From positions 496,001 through 560,000 of the forward strand of contig NZ_JBAJII010000001.1 of NCBI RefSeq assembly GCF_036867195.1: 64,000 nucleotides of DNA, in the 5' to 3' direction. Below the pieces are notes generated by a model. That model saw only the letters and a list, made by a program, of their open reading frames with translations, was not told the DNA's origin and did not search any database. The translations under genes and the position numbers were made by a program. Position 1 is the stretch's first letter. Every line of letters starts with the position of its first letter. Of this stretch, positions 56,053 through 64,000 are shown one piece after another. The stretch is from Arthrobacter sp. Soc17.1.1.1. Lineage in GTDB: Bacteria; Actinomycetota; Actinomycetes; Actinomycetales; Micrococcaceae.

Positions 56053-56916
56053 CTAGACGTGATCGCGCCAACTGTGCCGGGGCTCGTACCCCAGGACCCG
56101 GCGCGCCCTGTCGATCGAGAGGAGGGTCCCGGTGCCGGCCACGTCCCGGGTCAGCTCGACGCCGGGGAACACCTCCGCCGCGAGGTCGGCGCTCGGACGC
56201 GTCATGACGGTGTCGGCGGCGGCGATGATGAAGCGGTCGAACCCAGGAGCCGCGTTCTCGAGCGCCTTCGCGACGGCCTGCGCGCCGTCGCGTCCGTCGA
56301 TGTAGCCCCAGAGGTTCCATTTGCGGGCGGTGGCGTCCGCGTCGAAGGACGGGAACTCCGCGTAGTCCTCCGGATCCATGACGTTCGAGAACCGCAGCGC
56401 CGTGATGCTCAGCTGCGGGTCCCAGCGCGTCAGCTCGACGGCCATCTGCTCCTCGAGGTGCTTGACCAGCGAGTAGGTGCTCTCGGGCCGGGCCGGGTAG
56501 TCCTCGTCCACCGGGATGTACGGGGGAGGGGTATCGAACGGCAGCCCGAGGACGGTCTCGCTGGAGGCGTAGACGATCCGCTTGATACCCGCGCGGCGGC
56601 ACGCCTGGAAGACGTTGTAGGTGGCCGTCATGTTGTTGTGGAAGGTGGCCACGTCGGCCTGCAGCCCCGGCGCCGGGATGGCTCCGAGATGCACGACGGC
56701 GTCGAACCCGCTGTGCCGGTCGTCCACGCCGAGGAGGGCGTCGACCACCTGGCCGTAGTCCCGCAGGTCGATCCGCAGGAACTCCGGGCTGCGCTCGCCG
56801 TGCTGGTCCAGTTCGAGGACGGTGTGCCCTGCCTCGCGCAGTCCGCGCACCACGCTGCGGCCCAGCTTGCCGTTGGATCCGGTGACCGCGACGTTCAGCG
56901 GTGCCTGCTCCGCCAT
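56053..56916 (-). CDS. NAD-dependent epimerase/dehydratase (extended SDR)
   Basis: 287 residues. Rossmann motif VAVTGSNGKLGRSVV, the extended-SDR VVHLGAIPAPG, catalytic SSETVLG and Y-x3-K in STYSLVKHLEEQ. The acidic ELDQH at the end of strand 2 indicates NAD(H). It resembles uronate dehydrogenase or UDP-sugar epimerase-like proteins; the reaction cannot be settled. Its ATG shares one base with the stop of the aldo/keto reductase (TGATG), so the two enzymes are coupled and probably act in one sugar or aldehyde pathway. Confidence 0.85.
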   Translation of the reverse strand: MAEQAPLNVAVTGSNGKLGRSVVRGLREAGHTVLELDQHGERSPEFLRIDLRDYGQVVDALLGVDDRHSGFDAVVHLGAIPAPGLQADVATFHNNMTATYNVFQACRRAGIKRIVYASSETVLGLPFDTPPPYIPVDEDYPARPESTYSLVKHLEEQMAVELTRWDPQLSITALRFSNVMDPEDYAEFPSFDADATARKWNLWGYIDGRDGAQAVAKALENAAPGFDRFIIAAADTVMTRPSADLAAEVFPGVELTRDVAGTGTLLSIDRARRVLGYEPRHSWRDHV

Positions 56917-57920
56917 CAGGCGGGCCGCTTCGCGGGGGAGACGGTCTTCGCGACGTCCGTCTCGGCGAGGTCGCCGATGGCGTCGTCGATCGCCTTCATG
57001 ACGTCGTCCTCGAGCTTCACGCCGGCCGCTGCCGCATTCGACTCGACCTGCTCGGGGCGTGACGCGCCGATGATCGCCGAGGCGACGTTGCTGTTCTGCA
57101 GCACCCAGGCGATCGCGAGCTGCGCCATGGTGAGGCCCACGCCGTCGGCGATCGGCGCGAGCTTCTGGACGCCGGTGAGGACCTCGTCGCCCATCCAGCG
57201 CTTGATCATGTCGGCGCCACCCTTGTCGTCCGAGGCCCGGGTGCCCTGTTCGGGCTGCTGGCCCGGCCTGTACTTGCCGGTCAGCACGCCCTGGGCGACG
57301 GGTGACCAGACGATCTGGGACAGCCCGAGCTCCTCGGAGGTCGGGACCACCTCGCCCTCGATGACGCGCCACAGCATCGAGTACTGCGGCTGGTTGGAGA
57401 TGAGCTGGAACCCGAGGTCCTTCGCGAGGGCGTGCCCGTCACGGATCTGCTGTCCGGTCCATTCGCTGACGCCGATGTAGAGGGCCTTGCCCTGCCGCAC
57501 GATGTCCGCGAACGCCTGCATCGTCTCCTCCAGCGGCGTCGCGTAGTCGTACCGGTGCGCCTGGTACAGGTCCACGTAGTCGGTCTGGAGACGCTGGAGG
57601 GAGCCGTCGATCGACTCCATGATGTGCTTGCGCGACAGTCCGACGTCGTTGTGTCCCTTGGGGCCCGTGGGCCCCCAGACCTTCGTGAAGATCTCGAGCG
57701 ACTGCCGGCGCTCGCCCTTCAGCGCCTCGCCGAGGACGGTCTCCGCCGCCGTGTTGGCGTACACGTCCGCCGTGTCGAAGGTGGTGATGCCGACGTCGAG
57801 CGCCGCGCGGACGCACTGCGTCGCCACGTCGTTCTCGACCTGCGAGCCGTGCGTGAGCCAGTTGCCGTAGGTGATCTCCGAGATCTTGAAGCCGCTGTTG
57901 CCGAGGTGTCTGAAGTCCAT
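56916..57920 (-). CDS. Aldo/keto reductase (potassium-channel beta-subunit / YghZ-like)
   Basis: 334 residues. NADPH-dependent TIM-barrel oxidoreductase: catalytic D in TTFDTADVYA with the conserved Tyr, Lys in EIFTKVWGP, His in YQAHRYD, and the NADPH pocket IGASRPEQVESN. KISEITYGNWLTHG and the overall length fit AKR12/13/6-type proteins. ATG 57920 is the first residue of the conserved MDFRHLGNSGFKISE. First gene of a two-gene operon with the epimerase. Confidence 0.9.
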   Translation of the reverse strand: MDFRHLGNSGFKISEITYGNWLTHGSQVENDVATQCVRAALDVGITTFDTADVYANTAAETVLGEALKGERRQSLEIFTKVWGPTGPKGHNDVGLSRKHIMESIDGSLQRLQTDYVDLYQAHRYDYATPLEETMQAFADIVRQGKALYIGVSEWTGQQIRDGHALAKDLGFQLISNQPQYSMLWRVIEGEVVPTSEELGLSQIVWSPVAQGVLTGKYRPGQQPEQGTRASDDKGGADMIKRWMGDEVLTGVQKLAPIADGVGLTMAQLAIAWVLQNSNVASAIIGASRPEQVESNAAAAGVKLEDDVMKAIDDAIGDLAETDVAKTVSPAKRPA

Positions 57921-58067
57921 ATCGCCGATGCTAGCCACCGTGGTGGAGCGAGTACAGAAAATCCTGTTTCCCGTGGCAACGAGTGTGCCGTGCGACCCGG
58001 AGGGGTACGGCGCAGCCGCTAGACTTGAGGGCGTCCTTCTGTAGCCACCCCCACCGAATGAGGAACC

Positions 58068-59141
58068 TTGGTCGACTTCAGCGCTCGTTTCGCCACCGGG
58101 ACGGAGCAGGAGAACTGGGATTCCCTCGTGACGTCGAACCCCGGCGGGGGCAACATGCTCTCCTCCGCGGCGTTCGCCGAGGTCAAGTCGCACCACGGCT
58201 GGAGGCCGCGCTTCGTGGTCCTCGAGGGGCCCGGCTACACCAGCCACACCCTCGTCCTCGAGAAGAAGGTGCCCCTGATCGGGGCGCTCTGGTACCTCAT
58301 CAAGGGCCCGGCCGTCACGGAGGCCGCCCACGTGCCCGCTGTGGCGCGTGCCGTCGCGGATCTCGCGCGGAGGGAGGGGCACAGCGTCTTCGCGATCAAG
58401 GTGGAGCCTGACCTCGTGGACGGCCCGGAGGTGCGCAGTGCCTTGGCGTCGGCGGGGCTCGTCAAGACCTTCAACCTGCAGCCCAACGACAGCACGGCCA
58501 TCCTGGACACCACGCCCGAGGCGAACCAGCTGCTGCGGAACCTGCATTCGCGTGGACGCAACGCGGTCCGCAGGGCCATCCGCGAGGGTGTCGAGGTGCG
58601 CCGCATGGAACCGACGCAGGAGACCTTCCGGGCCATGTACTCGCTGATGGCGCACATCGAGGACCGTTCGGCGGCCCGGATGCGCTCGTTCGAGTACTAC
58701 AGCCGCTTCTGGCAGAACTTCGTGGACGCCGGGCAGGGCCGCTTCTACTTCGTGTACGAGGACGGGCAGCCCTCGGTCGGCGCGTTCGTGATCAACTACG
58801 GGACCAAGGGCACGTACAAGGACGGCGGCTCCCGCCCCGGCCGGACCCAGTACGGGGACTCGCACCTCGTCCAGTGGCAGGCCATCACCGATCTCAAGGA
58901 CGAGTTCGGGATCGTGGAATACGACTTCTGCGGCACCCCGCCGAGCGACCAGCTCAAGGACAAGGACCATCCGCACCACGGGCTGGGACTGTTCAAGACG
59001 AGCTTCACCAAGACGGTGACGGACTTCGCCGGCTGCTACGACTTCGTGGTCAGCGGCTGGAGGTACCGGGTGTGGAACACGATCGCCGAACGCGTGGCGC
59101 GCCAGATCCACTGGCGGCGCACGCACCAACCCTTCTACTGA
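58068..59141 (+). CDS. FemABX-family peptidyltransferase (FemX/MurM-like)
   Basis: 357 residues. Transfers an amino acid from aminoacyl-tRNA to the peptidoglycan stem peptide, building the interpeptide bridge, in the cytosol at the membrane. Double GNAT fold with N-terminal GGGNMLSSAAFAEVKSHHGW, the hinge LHSRGRNAVRRAIREGVEV that corresponds to the FemABX helical arm in shortened form, YEDGQPSVGAFVINYG and the closing GVGLFKTSF-type motif seen here as GLGLFKTSFTKTV. The TTG start is favoured by AGGA four bases upstream; the ATG at 58058 is out of frame. Arthrobacter-type walls carry Ala/Ser/Thr-containing bridges, which fits. Confidence 0.85.
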   Translation: MVDFSARFATGTEQENWDSLVTSNPGGGNMLSSAAFAEVKSHHGWRPRFVVLEGPGYTSHTLVLEKKVPLIGALWYLIKGPAVTEAAHVPAVARAVADLARREGHSVFAIKVEPDLVDGPEVRSALASAGLVKTFNLQPNDSTAILDTTPEANQLLRNLHSRGRNAVRRAIREGVEVRRMEPTQETFRAMYSLMAHIEDRSAARMRSFEYYSRFWQNFVDAGQGRFYFVYEDGQPSVGAFVINYGTKGTYKDGGSRPGRTQYGDSHLVQWQAITDLKDEFGIVEYDFCGTPPSDQLKDKDHPHHGLGLFKTSFTKTVTDFAGCYDFVVSGWRYRVWNTIAERVARQIHWRRTHQPFY

Positions 59142-59147
59142 GAGGAC

Positions 59148-59167
59148 CCCCGCGGAGCGCCGCGGGG
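59148..59167 (+). other. Hairpin between femX-like and thrE-like genes
   Basis: 8-bp perfect stem CCCCGCGG / CCGCGGGG, loop AGCG, 21 bases before the next start codon. No T-run; could be a partial terminator or block RNA decay. Confidence 0.4.
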
Positions 59168-59188
59168 ATCGACGCACGAAAGGCCGCT

Positions 59189-60877
59189 GTGAAAGACGGT
59201 TCGACCCCGGCGGACGGCCCCTGGCCGACCGACCCCTCGCCCGTGGCGGAGGCCCTGCCGGTGATCCAGCGCCCCTTCGACCCGTCCGACGACGAGAAGT
59301 CGAAGCTGGCGGCGGGCACGGCAGGGGCGGGCAGGAAGGGCAACAGGGCCGGGGGCGCTCCCAAGCGACCCGCACCGGAACCGAAGGTCCCTCGTGCGGG
59401 CCGTCAGCGGCAGCAGGCCCCGCGCCCGACGGACGCCCTGCCCACGACCCCCAGGAGCGTCCCGGCGTCGAGCCGGTCCAATGCGGCCGCCCGCACGGTG
59501 CTCCGGCGCCTCGTGCAGGGCGAGGCGCCGCCTACCCAGGCCATGAGCATCGTGGAGCGGCTGGCCGGCAGCCCCTACGCGAACCCGATGATCCATGTGG
59601 GCGGCCCGGACGCGAGCGCGCGCAAGGCCCTCGACTTCGCCCTCAACCTGGCCGAGACCATGTTCCGCTACGGAGCCGGGGCCCTCGAGGTCGAGACCAG
59701 CATCATCGCCGTCACGGCTGCGTTCGGACTGGACCACATCGAGGTGGACATCACCAACCAGTCGGTGGTGATCAACTACTCCGCCAAGGACCAGACACCG
59801 ACGACCGTGCTGCGGGTGGTGCGCTCGTGGACCAACAACTACGCCGGTCTCACGGCCATCCACCGGCTCGTCTCCGACATCGCCGACGGCGGGGTCTCGC
59901 GGACCGAGGCGGCACAGCGGCTCGACGAGATCACCCACCGGCCCAAGCCCTTCCCACGCTGGATGGTGACAGCAGCCTTCGGGATCTTCTCGGCGGCCAT
60001 CGTCGGCTTCGTCGGCGGGACCCCGCTCGGATCACTCATCGGATTCGTCAGCTGCATCCTGGTGGACCTGGTGAGCCGCAAGCTCGGCGAGTGGCGCGTG
60101 CCGGAGTTCTTCTCGGTCGCCATGTCGTCCGCACTCGTCACGCTGATCGCCATGCTGTTCTGGTGGTTGCAGGTGCCGATCTCACCGGCGCTGGTGGTGG
60201 TGGGAGGGATCCTGCTGCTCCTGCCGACCGGCCGGCTGGTCTCCGCGACCCAGGACGCCATCAACGGCTTCCCTGTCACCGCCGCGGGGCGCTTCCTCTC
60301 GGCGATCCTCGTCTTCGCAGCGCTGGTGGCCGGTATCGCAGTCGCGCTGGTGGCGGGAGCGGCCCTGGGGATCCCCGAGCTCGAGGTGCTCGAGTCCTCG
60401 GGCAGCCAGTACCCGTGGCCGGTGGTCGCCCTGCTCACGTTCGTCGCGGTGGCCATGATCTGCGTCGCCGAGCAGACGGACGTGAGGCTGGTCCTCCCGA
60501 CGTCGCTCGTCGCCGTGGCGGGCTACCTCCTGATGATCAGCGCCATGGCCGCGGGGGCGGGGTACCGGCTCGCACCGGCCCTCGCGGCGATCCTCATCGG
60601 GGCGCTCTCCCGCGTCGTCGCCCTCCGGCTCGGAGCCCCGCAGCTGGTCGTGGCCGTACCGGCCGTGCTGTTCCTGTACCCGGGACTGACCATCTTCCGC
60701 TCGATGTACGTGCTCACCACCGATTCCGGGGTGGCGAGCGACGGCGTGTTCGGCCTGTTCAACGCCCTGACCATCGTCCTCGCCGTGGCGGCCGGGGTGG
60801 TCCTGGGTGACAACCTGGCCCGACCGTTCACGAGGAAGCTCAGTTCCGACGATCGGCAGAGGAACCGGCGGCGCTAG
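59189..60877 (+). CDS. Threonine/serine exporter ThrE-like protein
   Basis: 562 residues. A Pro/Ala/Lys-rich disordered N-terminus of about 115 residues, then the cytosolic ThrE domain (DUF1212) with LAETMFRYGAGALEVETSIIAV and FGLDHIEVDITNQSVVINY, and about ten membrane helices from residue 255. In Corynebacterium ThrE exports L-threonine and L-serine. GTG 59189 follows GAAAGG. The gene follows a FemABX-like gene by 47 bases. Amino-acid export beside wall-bridge synthesis may be coincidence. Confidence 0.87.
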   Translation: MKDGSTPADGPWPTDPSPVAEALPVIQRPFDPSDDEKSKLAAGTAGAGRKGNRAGGAPKRPAPEPKVPRAGRQRQQAPRPTDALPTTPRSVPASSRSNAAARTVLRRLVQGEAPPTQAMSIVERLAGSPYANPMIHVGGPDASARKALDFALNLAETMFRYGAGALEVETSIIAVTAAFGLDHIEVDITNQSVVINYSAKDQTPTTVLRVVRSWTNNYAGLTAIHRLVSDIADGGVSRTEAAQRLDEITHRPKPFPRWMVTAAFGIFSAAIVGFVGGTPLGSLIGFVSCILVDLVSRKLGEWRVPEFFSVAMSSALVTLIAMLFWWLQVPISPALVVVGGILLLLPTGRLVSATQDAINGFPVTAAGRFLSAILVFAALVAGIAVALVAGAALGIPELEVLESSGSQYPWPVVALLTFVAVAMICVAEQTDVRLVLPTSLVAVAGYLLMISAMAAGAGYRLAPALAAILIGALSRVVALRLGAPQLVVAVPAVLFLYPGLTIFRSMYVLTTDSGVASDGVFGLFNALTIVLAVAAGVVLGDNLARPFTRKLSSDDRQRNRRR

Positions 60878-60907
60878 CGGTGCAGCGCCCGCCGGGAACG
60901 GCCCGTC

Positions 60908-61735
60908 CTAGGCGTCCGCCGCCGCCGACGTGTGCGACCAGTCGATCGGGTCGGCGCCCTGCTGGGCCAGGAGCTCGTTCACGCGGCTGAACGGGCGTGA
61001 GCCGAAGAACCCCCGGGAGGCGGAGAGCGGGCTGGGGTGCGCCGATTCGACGGTCGGCGTCGCGCCGAGCAGCGGCTTGAGGCGCAGGGCGTCCTTGCCC
61101 CACAGGATCGCCACGAGCGGTCCGCCCCTGGCCGCGAGTGCCCGGATGGCCGCGTCCGTCACCAGTTCCCAGCCGATCCCGCGATGCGAGGCCGTTTCTC
61201 CCGCGCGGACCGTCAGCACCCGGTTGAGCAGGAGGACGCCCTGCTCGGCCCAGCCCGACAGGTCGCCCGTGGCGGGCGGCGCGGCCCCGGTGTCCGAGGC
61301 GAGCTCCCGATAGATGTTCGCCAGGCTGCGCGGGATGGGACGCGTGGCGGGGTCGACGGCGAAACTGAGCCCGACGGCGTGACCGACCGTCGGATAGGGG
61401 TCCTGCCCCACGATGACGACCCGCACGCGATCCAGGGGCGTGGTGAAGGCGCGCAGGATGGCGGGTGCCTCGGGCAGCACCCGCAAACCCTTGTCGAGGT
61501 CGGCGCCGAGGGACTCCGCGAGCTGGTGGAGCACGGGCTCCACGGGCTTCAGGGCCGCCGCCCAGTCCGCGGGGAGGAGGTCACCGACGTCCGCGGGTGC
61601 CGCGAAGGGGAAGACCGAGGCGTTCGGCGAGGGAGCGGAGGGTTCCGCGTTCCTGCCGGCCCCGCGATCACGCGGGGACCCGCCCCTGGGAAGGGTCTCG
61701 GGAAGGTCGAAGAGTGCTCCGTCGTCGTGGCTCAT
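60908..61735 (-). CDS. ung: Uracil-DNA glycosylase, family 1
   Basis: Removes uracil from DNA at the start of base-excision repair. 275 residues. Water-activating loop [19 protein letters not shown] with catalytic D112, uracil-binding [21 protein letters not shown], and the minor-groove loop [18 protein letters not shown] with the catalytic histidine. An acidic then Pro-rich N-terminal extension of about 45 residues is longer than usual. ATG 61735 lies closest upstream of the conserved part. Confidence 0.94.
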   Translation of the reverse strand: MSHDDGALFDLPETLPRGGSPRDRGAGRNAEPSAPSPNASVFPFAAPADVGDLLPADWAAALKPVEPVLHQLAESLGADLDKGLRVLPEAPAILRAFTTPLDRVRVVIVGQDPYPTVGHAVGLSFAVDPATRPIPRSLANIYRELASDTGAAPPATGDLSGWAEQGVLLLNRVLTVRAGETASHRGIGWELVTDAAIRALAARGGPLVAILWGKDALRLKPLLGATPTVESAHPSPLSASRGFFGSRPFSRVNELLAQQGADPIDWSHTSAAADA

Positions 61736-61844
61736 GGGCCCATTCTTGCGTGCTCCTCCCGCGGCCGTGTCCGGAATGACACCGGTGTAATTCCCCTCTA
61801 CCATGGGATGACAGTTGTGCCGGCAGATGGAAGGCGGTGGCGCG

Positions 61845-62144
61845 ATGGCCGATCCGCAGAGGCACTCGGACACCTCCGGGCAGGACCCGAAGCCGGCCCT
61901 GGGCGACCGCGAACAGCGCATGCTCGCCCTCGAGCGCGAATGGTGGAAGTACTCGGGCGCGAAGGAGCAGGCCATCCGCGACCTGTTCAACATGTCCGCG
62001 ACGCACTACTACCAGGTGCTCAATGCCCTGATCGACACCGAGGCAGCCCTCGCGCACGACCCCATGCTCGTGAAGCGACTGAGGCGCCTGAGGTCCACTC
62101 GCCAGAAGGCACGCTCCGCCCGCCGCCTCGGCGCGGACATCTGA
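61845..62144 (+). CDS. DUF3263 family protein
   Basis: 99 residues. [46 protein letters not shown] is the actinobacterial DUF3263 core and reads as a helix-turn-helix-like domain; the C-terminus is basic ([15 protein letters not shown]), in keeping with nucleic-acid binding. Function not established. AAGGCGGTGG before the ATG at 61845 decides this start over ATG 61827. It is divergent from ung and followed by the LytR_C gene 41 bases later, an arrangement that recurs in actinobacteria. Confidence 0.85.
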   Translation: MADPQRHSDTSGQDPKPALGDREQRMLALEREWWKYSGAKEQAIRDLFNMSATHYYQVLNALIDTEAALAHDPMLVKRLRRLRSTRQKARSARRLGADI

Positions 62145-62185
62145 TCCAGCCCGCCACGGTCCACGAGCGAAGGACATCCTCATCC

Positions 62186-62824
62186 ATGACTGATCACCCA
62201 CGGGACGAGTTCGACAGGGTCCCGGAGGCTTCGGCGCGCCAGGGCGTCCACCGCGAGCGGCTCATCCCGGCGCGATCAGGCGGTCTGGGACTCAAGATCA
62301 CGGTGGGAGTGCTCGCCCTCCTGATCGGCCTGGGAGCGTACTTCCTCCTTCCCCGGCTGGGCTTCACCGGGGGCGACGGCGCGACGGCGGTGCTGCCCAC
62401 CAGCGCACCCAGCGCGGCTGCGACGCAGGACGACGAGGCATCAGGTGGTCCGTCGGCATCGTCCGGGGCCACCCAGGACCCGGACGCCGAGGCGACCGAC
62501 GAGCCCGGCTCGGAGGCGACGTCGACGGCGGGCGCGGACGGGGAGGAACCCGACCTGGCGCAGACGGTCAACGTGCTCAACGGCACAGGGTCTCCCGGGC
62601 TGGCCTCGGTGGCCGCGGCCCGTCTGGCGTCCGAGGGCTGGGTGTCGGTGCTCCCCGGCAACTGGGCGGGGGCACCGCTCGACACCTCCGTGGTCTTCTA
62701 CAACGGCGAGGAGCAGCGCTCCGCCGCCGAGTCGGTGGCGGCAGACCTGGGCATCGACGATCTCGCCGACAGCCCCGGGATCTCGCCGTACATCTCCGTG
62801 GTGCTCGGGCCCGAGTTCCAGTAG
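62186..62824 (+). CDS. LytR_C-domain membrane protein
   Basis: 212 residues. Cytosolic N-terminus of about 35 residues, one membrane helix (LKITVGVLALLIGLGAYFLL), a Ser/Ala/Thr/Glu-rich extracytoplasmic linker (about 65-125), and a C-terminal LytR_C domain (VNVLNGTGSPGLASVAAARL to VVLGPEF). Domains of this type occur at the end of LytR-CpsA-Psr wall-polymer transferases and also alone; a cell-envelope role is likely. AAGGA precedes the ATG. Likely cotranscribed with the DUF3263 gene. Confidence 0.85.
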   Translation: MTDHPRDEFDRVPEASARQGVHRERLIPARSGGLGLKITVGVLALLIGLGAYFLLPRLGFTGGDGATAVLPTSAPSAAATQDDEASGGPSASSGATQDPDAEATDEPGSEATSTAGADGEEPDLAQTVNVLNGTGSPGLASVAAARLASEGWVSVLPGNWAGAPLDTSVVFYNGEEQRSAAESVAADLGIDDLADSPGISPYISVVLGPEFQ

Positions 62825-62837
62825 GTACCCGGCCCGC

Positions 62838-62961
62838 CCCGTGGGCCGGCCGCCCCCGGTCGGTCAGTCCCGTGGGCCGGCCGGTCCCGGTCAGTCAGTC
62901 CCGTGGGCCGGCCGCCCCCGGTCAGTCAGTCCCGTGGGCCGGCCGCCCCCGGTCGGTCGGT
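62838..62961. repeat. 31-bp tandem repeat, four copies
   Basis: CCCGTGGGCCGGCCGCCCC-type units recur with a 31-base period (GTGGGCCGG at 62841, 62872, 62903 and 62934). Each unit contains the palindrome GGGCCGGCC and ends in GGTCAGTCAGT or GGTCGGTCAGT. It fills most of the gap between two convergent genes. Confidence 0.9.
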
Positions 62962-62986
62962 CCGTGAGCGGTCGGCCCGGGAGCTC

Positions 62987-63727
62987 TCAGTCCCTGAGCG
63001 GGATGCCGCGTGCGTCCGTCCGGAACGATCCTGATCCGACCAGGATCAGGATGCCTTCGACGAGTCCCCAGATGCCCGCCGCGATGGCGCTGAGCCCGAA
63101 CGTCAGGAACACCCCGACGGTGGACATGAGGACCAGGACGACACCGATCGTGGTGTAGCCGAGGTAGAACCTGTGGATGCCGAGGGAGCCCAGCAGGATC
63201 CCGAGGACTCCGGCGACCACGCGCGACTTCTGGGGCGCGTACGGCTGGCCGTACTGCCCCTGCGGGTAGCCGCCCTGGTTGTACCCGGCCTGGTTGTACC
63301 CGGCCTGGTTGTACCCGGCCTGGTTGTACCCGGCCTGTCCGGGGGAGGGCTGTCCCTGGGGCCCCTGCGGGTACCCCTGGATGTAGGGGTTCGAGGCGGG
63401 CGACTGGTGCGCGGACGGGTTCTGGGGGGACGGCTGGGCGTACGGGTCGCGGGCCGGTGCCTGGCCGCTGGGCGCGTCCCCCGACGACGGCTGCGCGTAC
63501 GGGTCCTCGCTCACGGGCGTGTAGGGCCGCGTGACCGGCTCCATCGGCGAAGTGCCGGCGTCGCCCGCCCTCGAACGATCGGGGGACGGGTCCTCCGGGG
63601 CGGTCGGGCCCTGCCCCGCTCCGTGCGGGGTGCTTCCCGGAGCGCTGCCGTCCTGCTCCTGCCCGTCGGAGTGCTCGTGCGATGACCCGTCGGGCTGCCT
63701 GTCCGAACCGTTTGCTGACGACGACAC
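62987..63727 (-). CDS. TM2-domain membrane protein with GYNQA repeats
   Basis: 246 residues. About 160 disordered residues rich in Pro/Gln/Ser/Gly/Tyr include four exact Gly-Tyr-Asn-Gln-Ala/Gly repeats (DNA 63275-63334, four identical 15-base units). They are followed by a TM2 domain: KSRVVAGVLGILLGSLGIHRFYLGY, with the signature between the two helices, then LMSTVGVFLTFGLSAIAAGIWGLVEG. GTG start after GGGGAGAC. Function of bacterial TM2 proteins is not established. Confidence 0.83.
   Translation of the reverse strand: MSSSANGSDRQPDGSSHEHSDGQEQDGSAPGSTPHGAGQGPTAPEDPSPDRSRAGDAGTSPMEPVTRPYTPVSEDPYAQPSSGDAPSGQAPARDPYAQPSPQNPSAHQSPASNPYIQGYPQGPQGQPSPGQAGYNQAGYNQAGYNQAGYNQGGYPQGQYGQPYAPQKSRVVAGVLGILLGSLGIHRFYLGYTTIGVVLVLMSTVGVFLTFGLSAIAAGIWGLVEGILILVGSGSFRTDARGIPLRD
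63275..63334 (-). repeat. Four perfect 15-bp repeats inside the TM2 gene
   Basis: CTGGTTGTACCCGGC four times in a row on the plus strand; changes in copy number keep the reading frame. Confidence 0.9.
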
Positions 63728-63880
63728 TGTGTCTCCCCTTCTGCTCGATGTACGCCCAACCTATGCGCTCGATGCTCTCCGCGCTACGCCTCCGGCGCGG
63801 CGGTTCCCCGAGGCGCTGCAAGGTCGCCGTCACGGGCCACGGCAGGTTGCACTCAGGTGGTGAGAGTGCTAATTATTGAG

Positions 63881-63907
63881 TTGGCACTCACGCGCGCAGA
63901 CTGCTAA
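63881..63907 (+). promoter_or_regulatory. CIRCE operator (HrcA) upstream of a chaperonin gene outside the window
   Basis: TTGGCACTC, nine bases, GACTGCTAA: the CIRCE layout TTAGCACTC-N9-GAGTGCTAA with one change in each arm. TTGGCA and CTAAAT inside it can serve as -35 and -10 with 17-base spacing, so HrcA binding would block the promoter. The gene, probably groES or groEL, must start beyond 64000; 63908-64000 shows no clear start. Confidence 0.75.
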
Positions 63908-64000
63908 ATCTGCGGGTGGAGAGGCAGGCAAACCTCTGTGGTGGGGATGGCGCCCGGAACGTGAAAGAGATCGTTCAGGCGTCGTCCGGCCGTCGCGGGC

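Noticed and set aside
56917..59375. An 819-codon minus-strand frame extending the aldo/keto reductase
   Set aside because: The part beyond ATG 57920 is antisense to the FemABX-like gene; the reductase fold is complete from 57920.
62838..62961. CRISPR array
   Set aside because: The repeats are contiguous 31-base tandem units without spacers, and no cas genes are nearby.
63961..64000. GTG at 63961 as start of the chaperonin gene
   Set aside because: The readable codons do not resemble GroES or GroEL N-termini and the frame leaves the window after 13 codons.

Overview
The window is high-GC actinobacterial DNA. The two rRNA operons, a complete GlgE alpha-glucan pathway, DUF3263 and other actinobacterial small proteins, many GTG/TTG starts and leaderless-looking genes point to Micrococcaceae, most like Arthrobacter or a close relative. 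That assignment is inference from gene content and rRNA sequence read by eye.

Layout. 1-13.6 kb: the 3' part of rlmB, then glgX, divergent glgP, and a tightly overlapping operon glgE-treS-[maltokinase::glgB fusion]. TreS converts trehalose to maltose, maltokinase phosphorylates it, GlgE polymerises maltose-1-phosphate into alpha-glucan and GlgB branches it, while GlgX and GlgP take the polymer apart. 13.6-28.5 kb: two complete 16S-23S-5S operons in direct tandem (8.6 kb apart), separated by about 2.3 kb of unassigned DNA that contains a GGCAA/GGCAC pentanucleotide array. The copies differ by many small indels, some inside universally conserved rRNA. 28.5-36.2 kb: SRPBCC-like protein + FAD-linked oxidase, a DUF4190-like membrane protein, a DUF4032 kinase-like protein, an orphan MsiK/UgpC-type sugar ABC ATPase, and otsB/otsA, a second trehalose route feeding the same carbon economy. 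36.4-39.3 kb: tRNA-Thr(TGT), rsgA with a candidate leader peptide, and a YgiB/YgiC-like pair.

39.4-44.1 kb looks like a dormancy/stress island: two unknown small genes, a GAF-domain DevS/NarL-type histidine kinase, a convergent LuxR-type response regulator and a tandem universal stress protein. DevR(DosR)-box-like palindromes sit upstream of the small genes and in the regulator-USP divergent region. 44.1-53.7 kb: Bcr/CflA exporter, phosphodiesterase, small proteins, SDR, a TPP-dependent pyruvate-oxidase-like enzyme cotranscribed with an Rv2629/Balon-like (baeRF) ribosome-associated protein, small acidic proteins and an Old Yellow Enzyme. Three promoters here share a TAAG-N4-CTTA palindrome. 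53.9-64 kb: EmrB/QacA exporter, acidic protein, epimerase + aldo/keto reductase pair, FemABX-like protein, ThrE-like exporter, ung, DUF3263, LytR_C-domain protein, TM2-domain protein and, at the right edge, a CIRCE operator for a chaperonin gene outside the window.

The most promising undescribed material is regulatory: the DevR-like boxes with a coupled leader ORF, the TAAG-N4-CTTA motif linked to a hibernation-factor-like gene, the rsgA leader peptide, and the tandem rrn spacer with its pentamer array.
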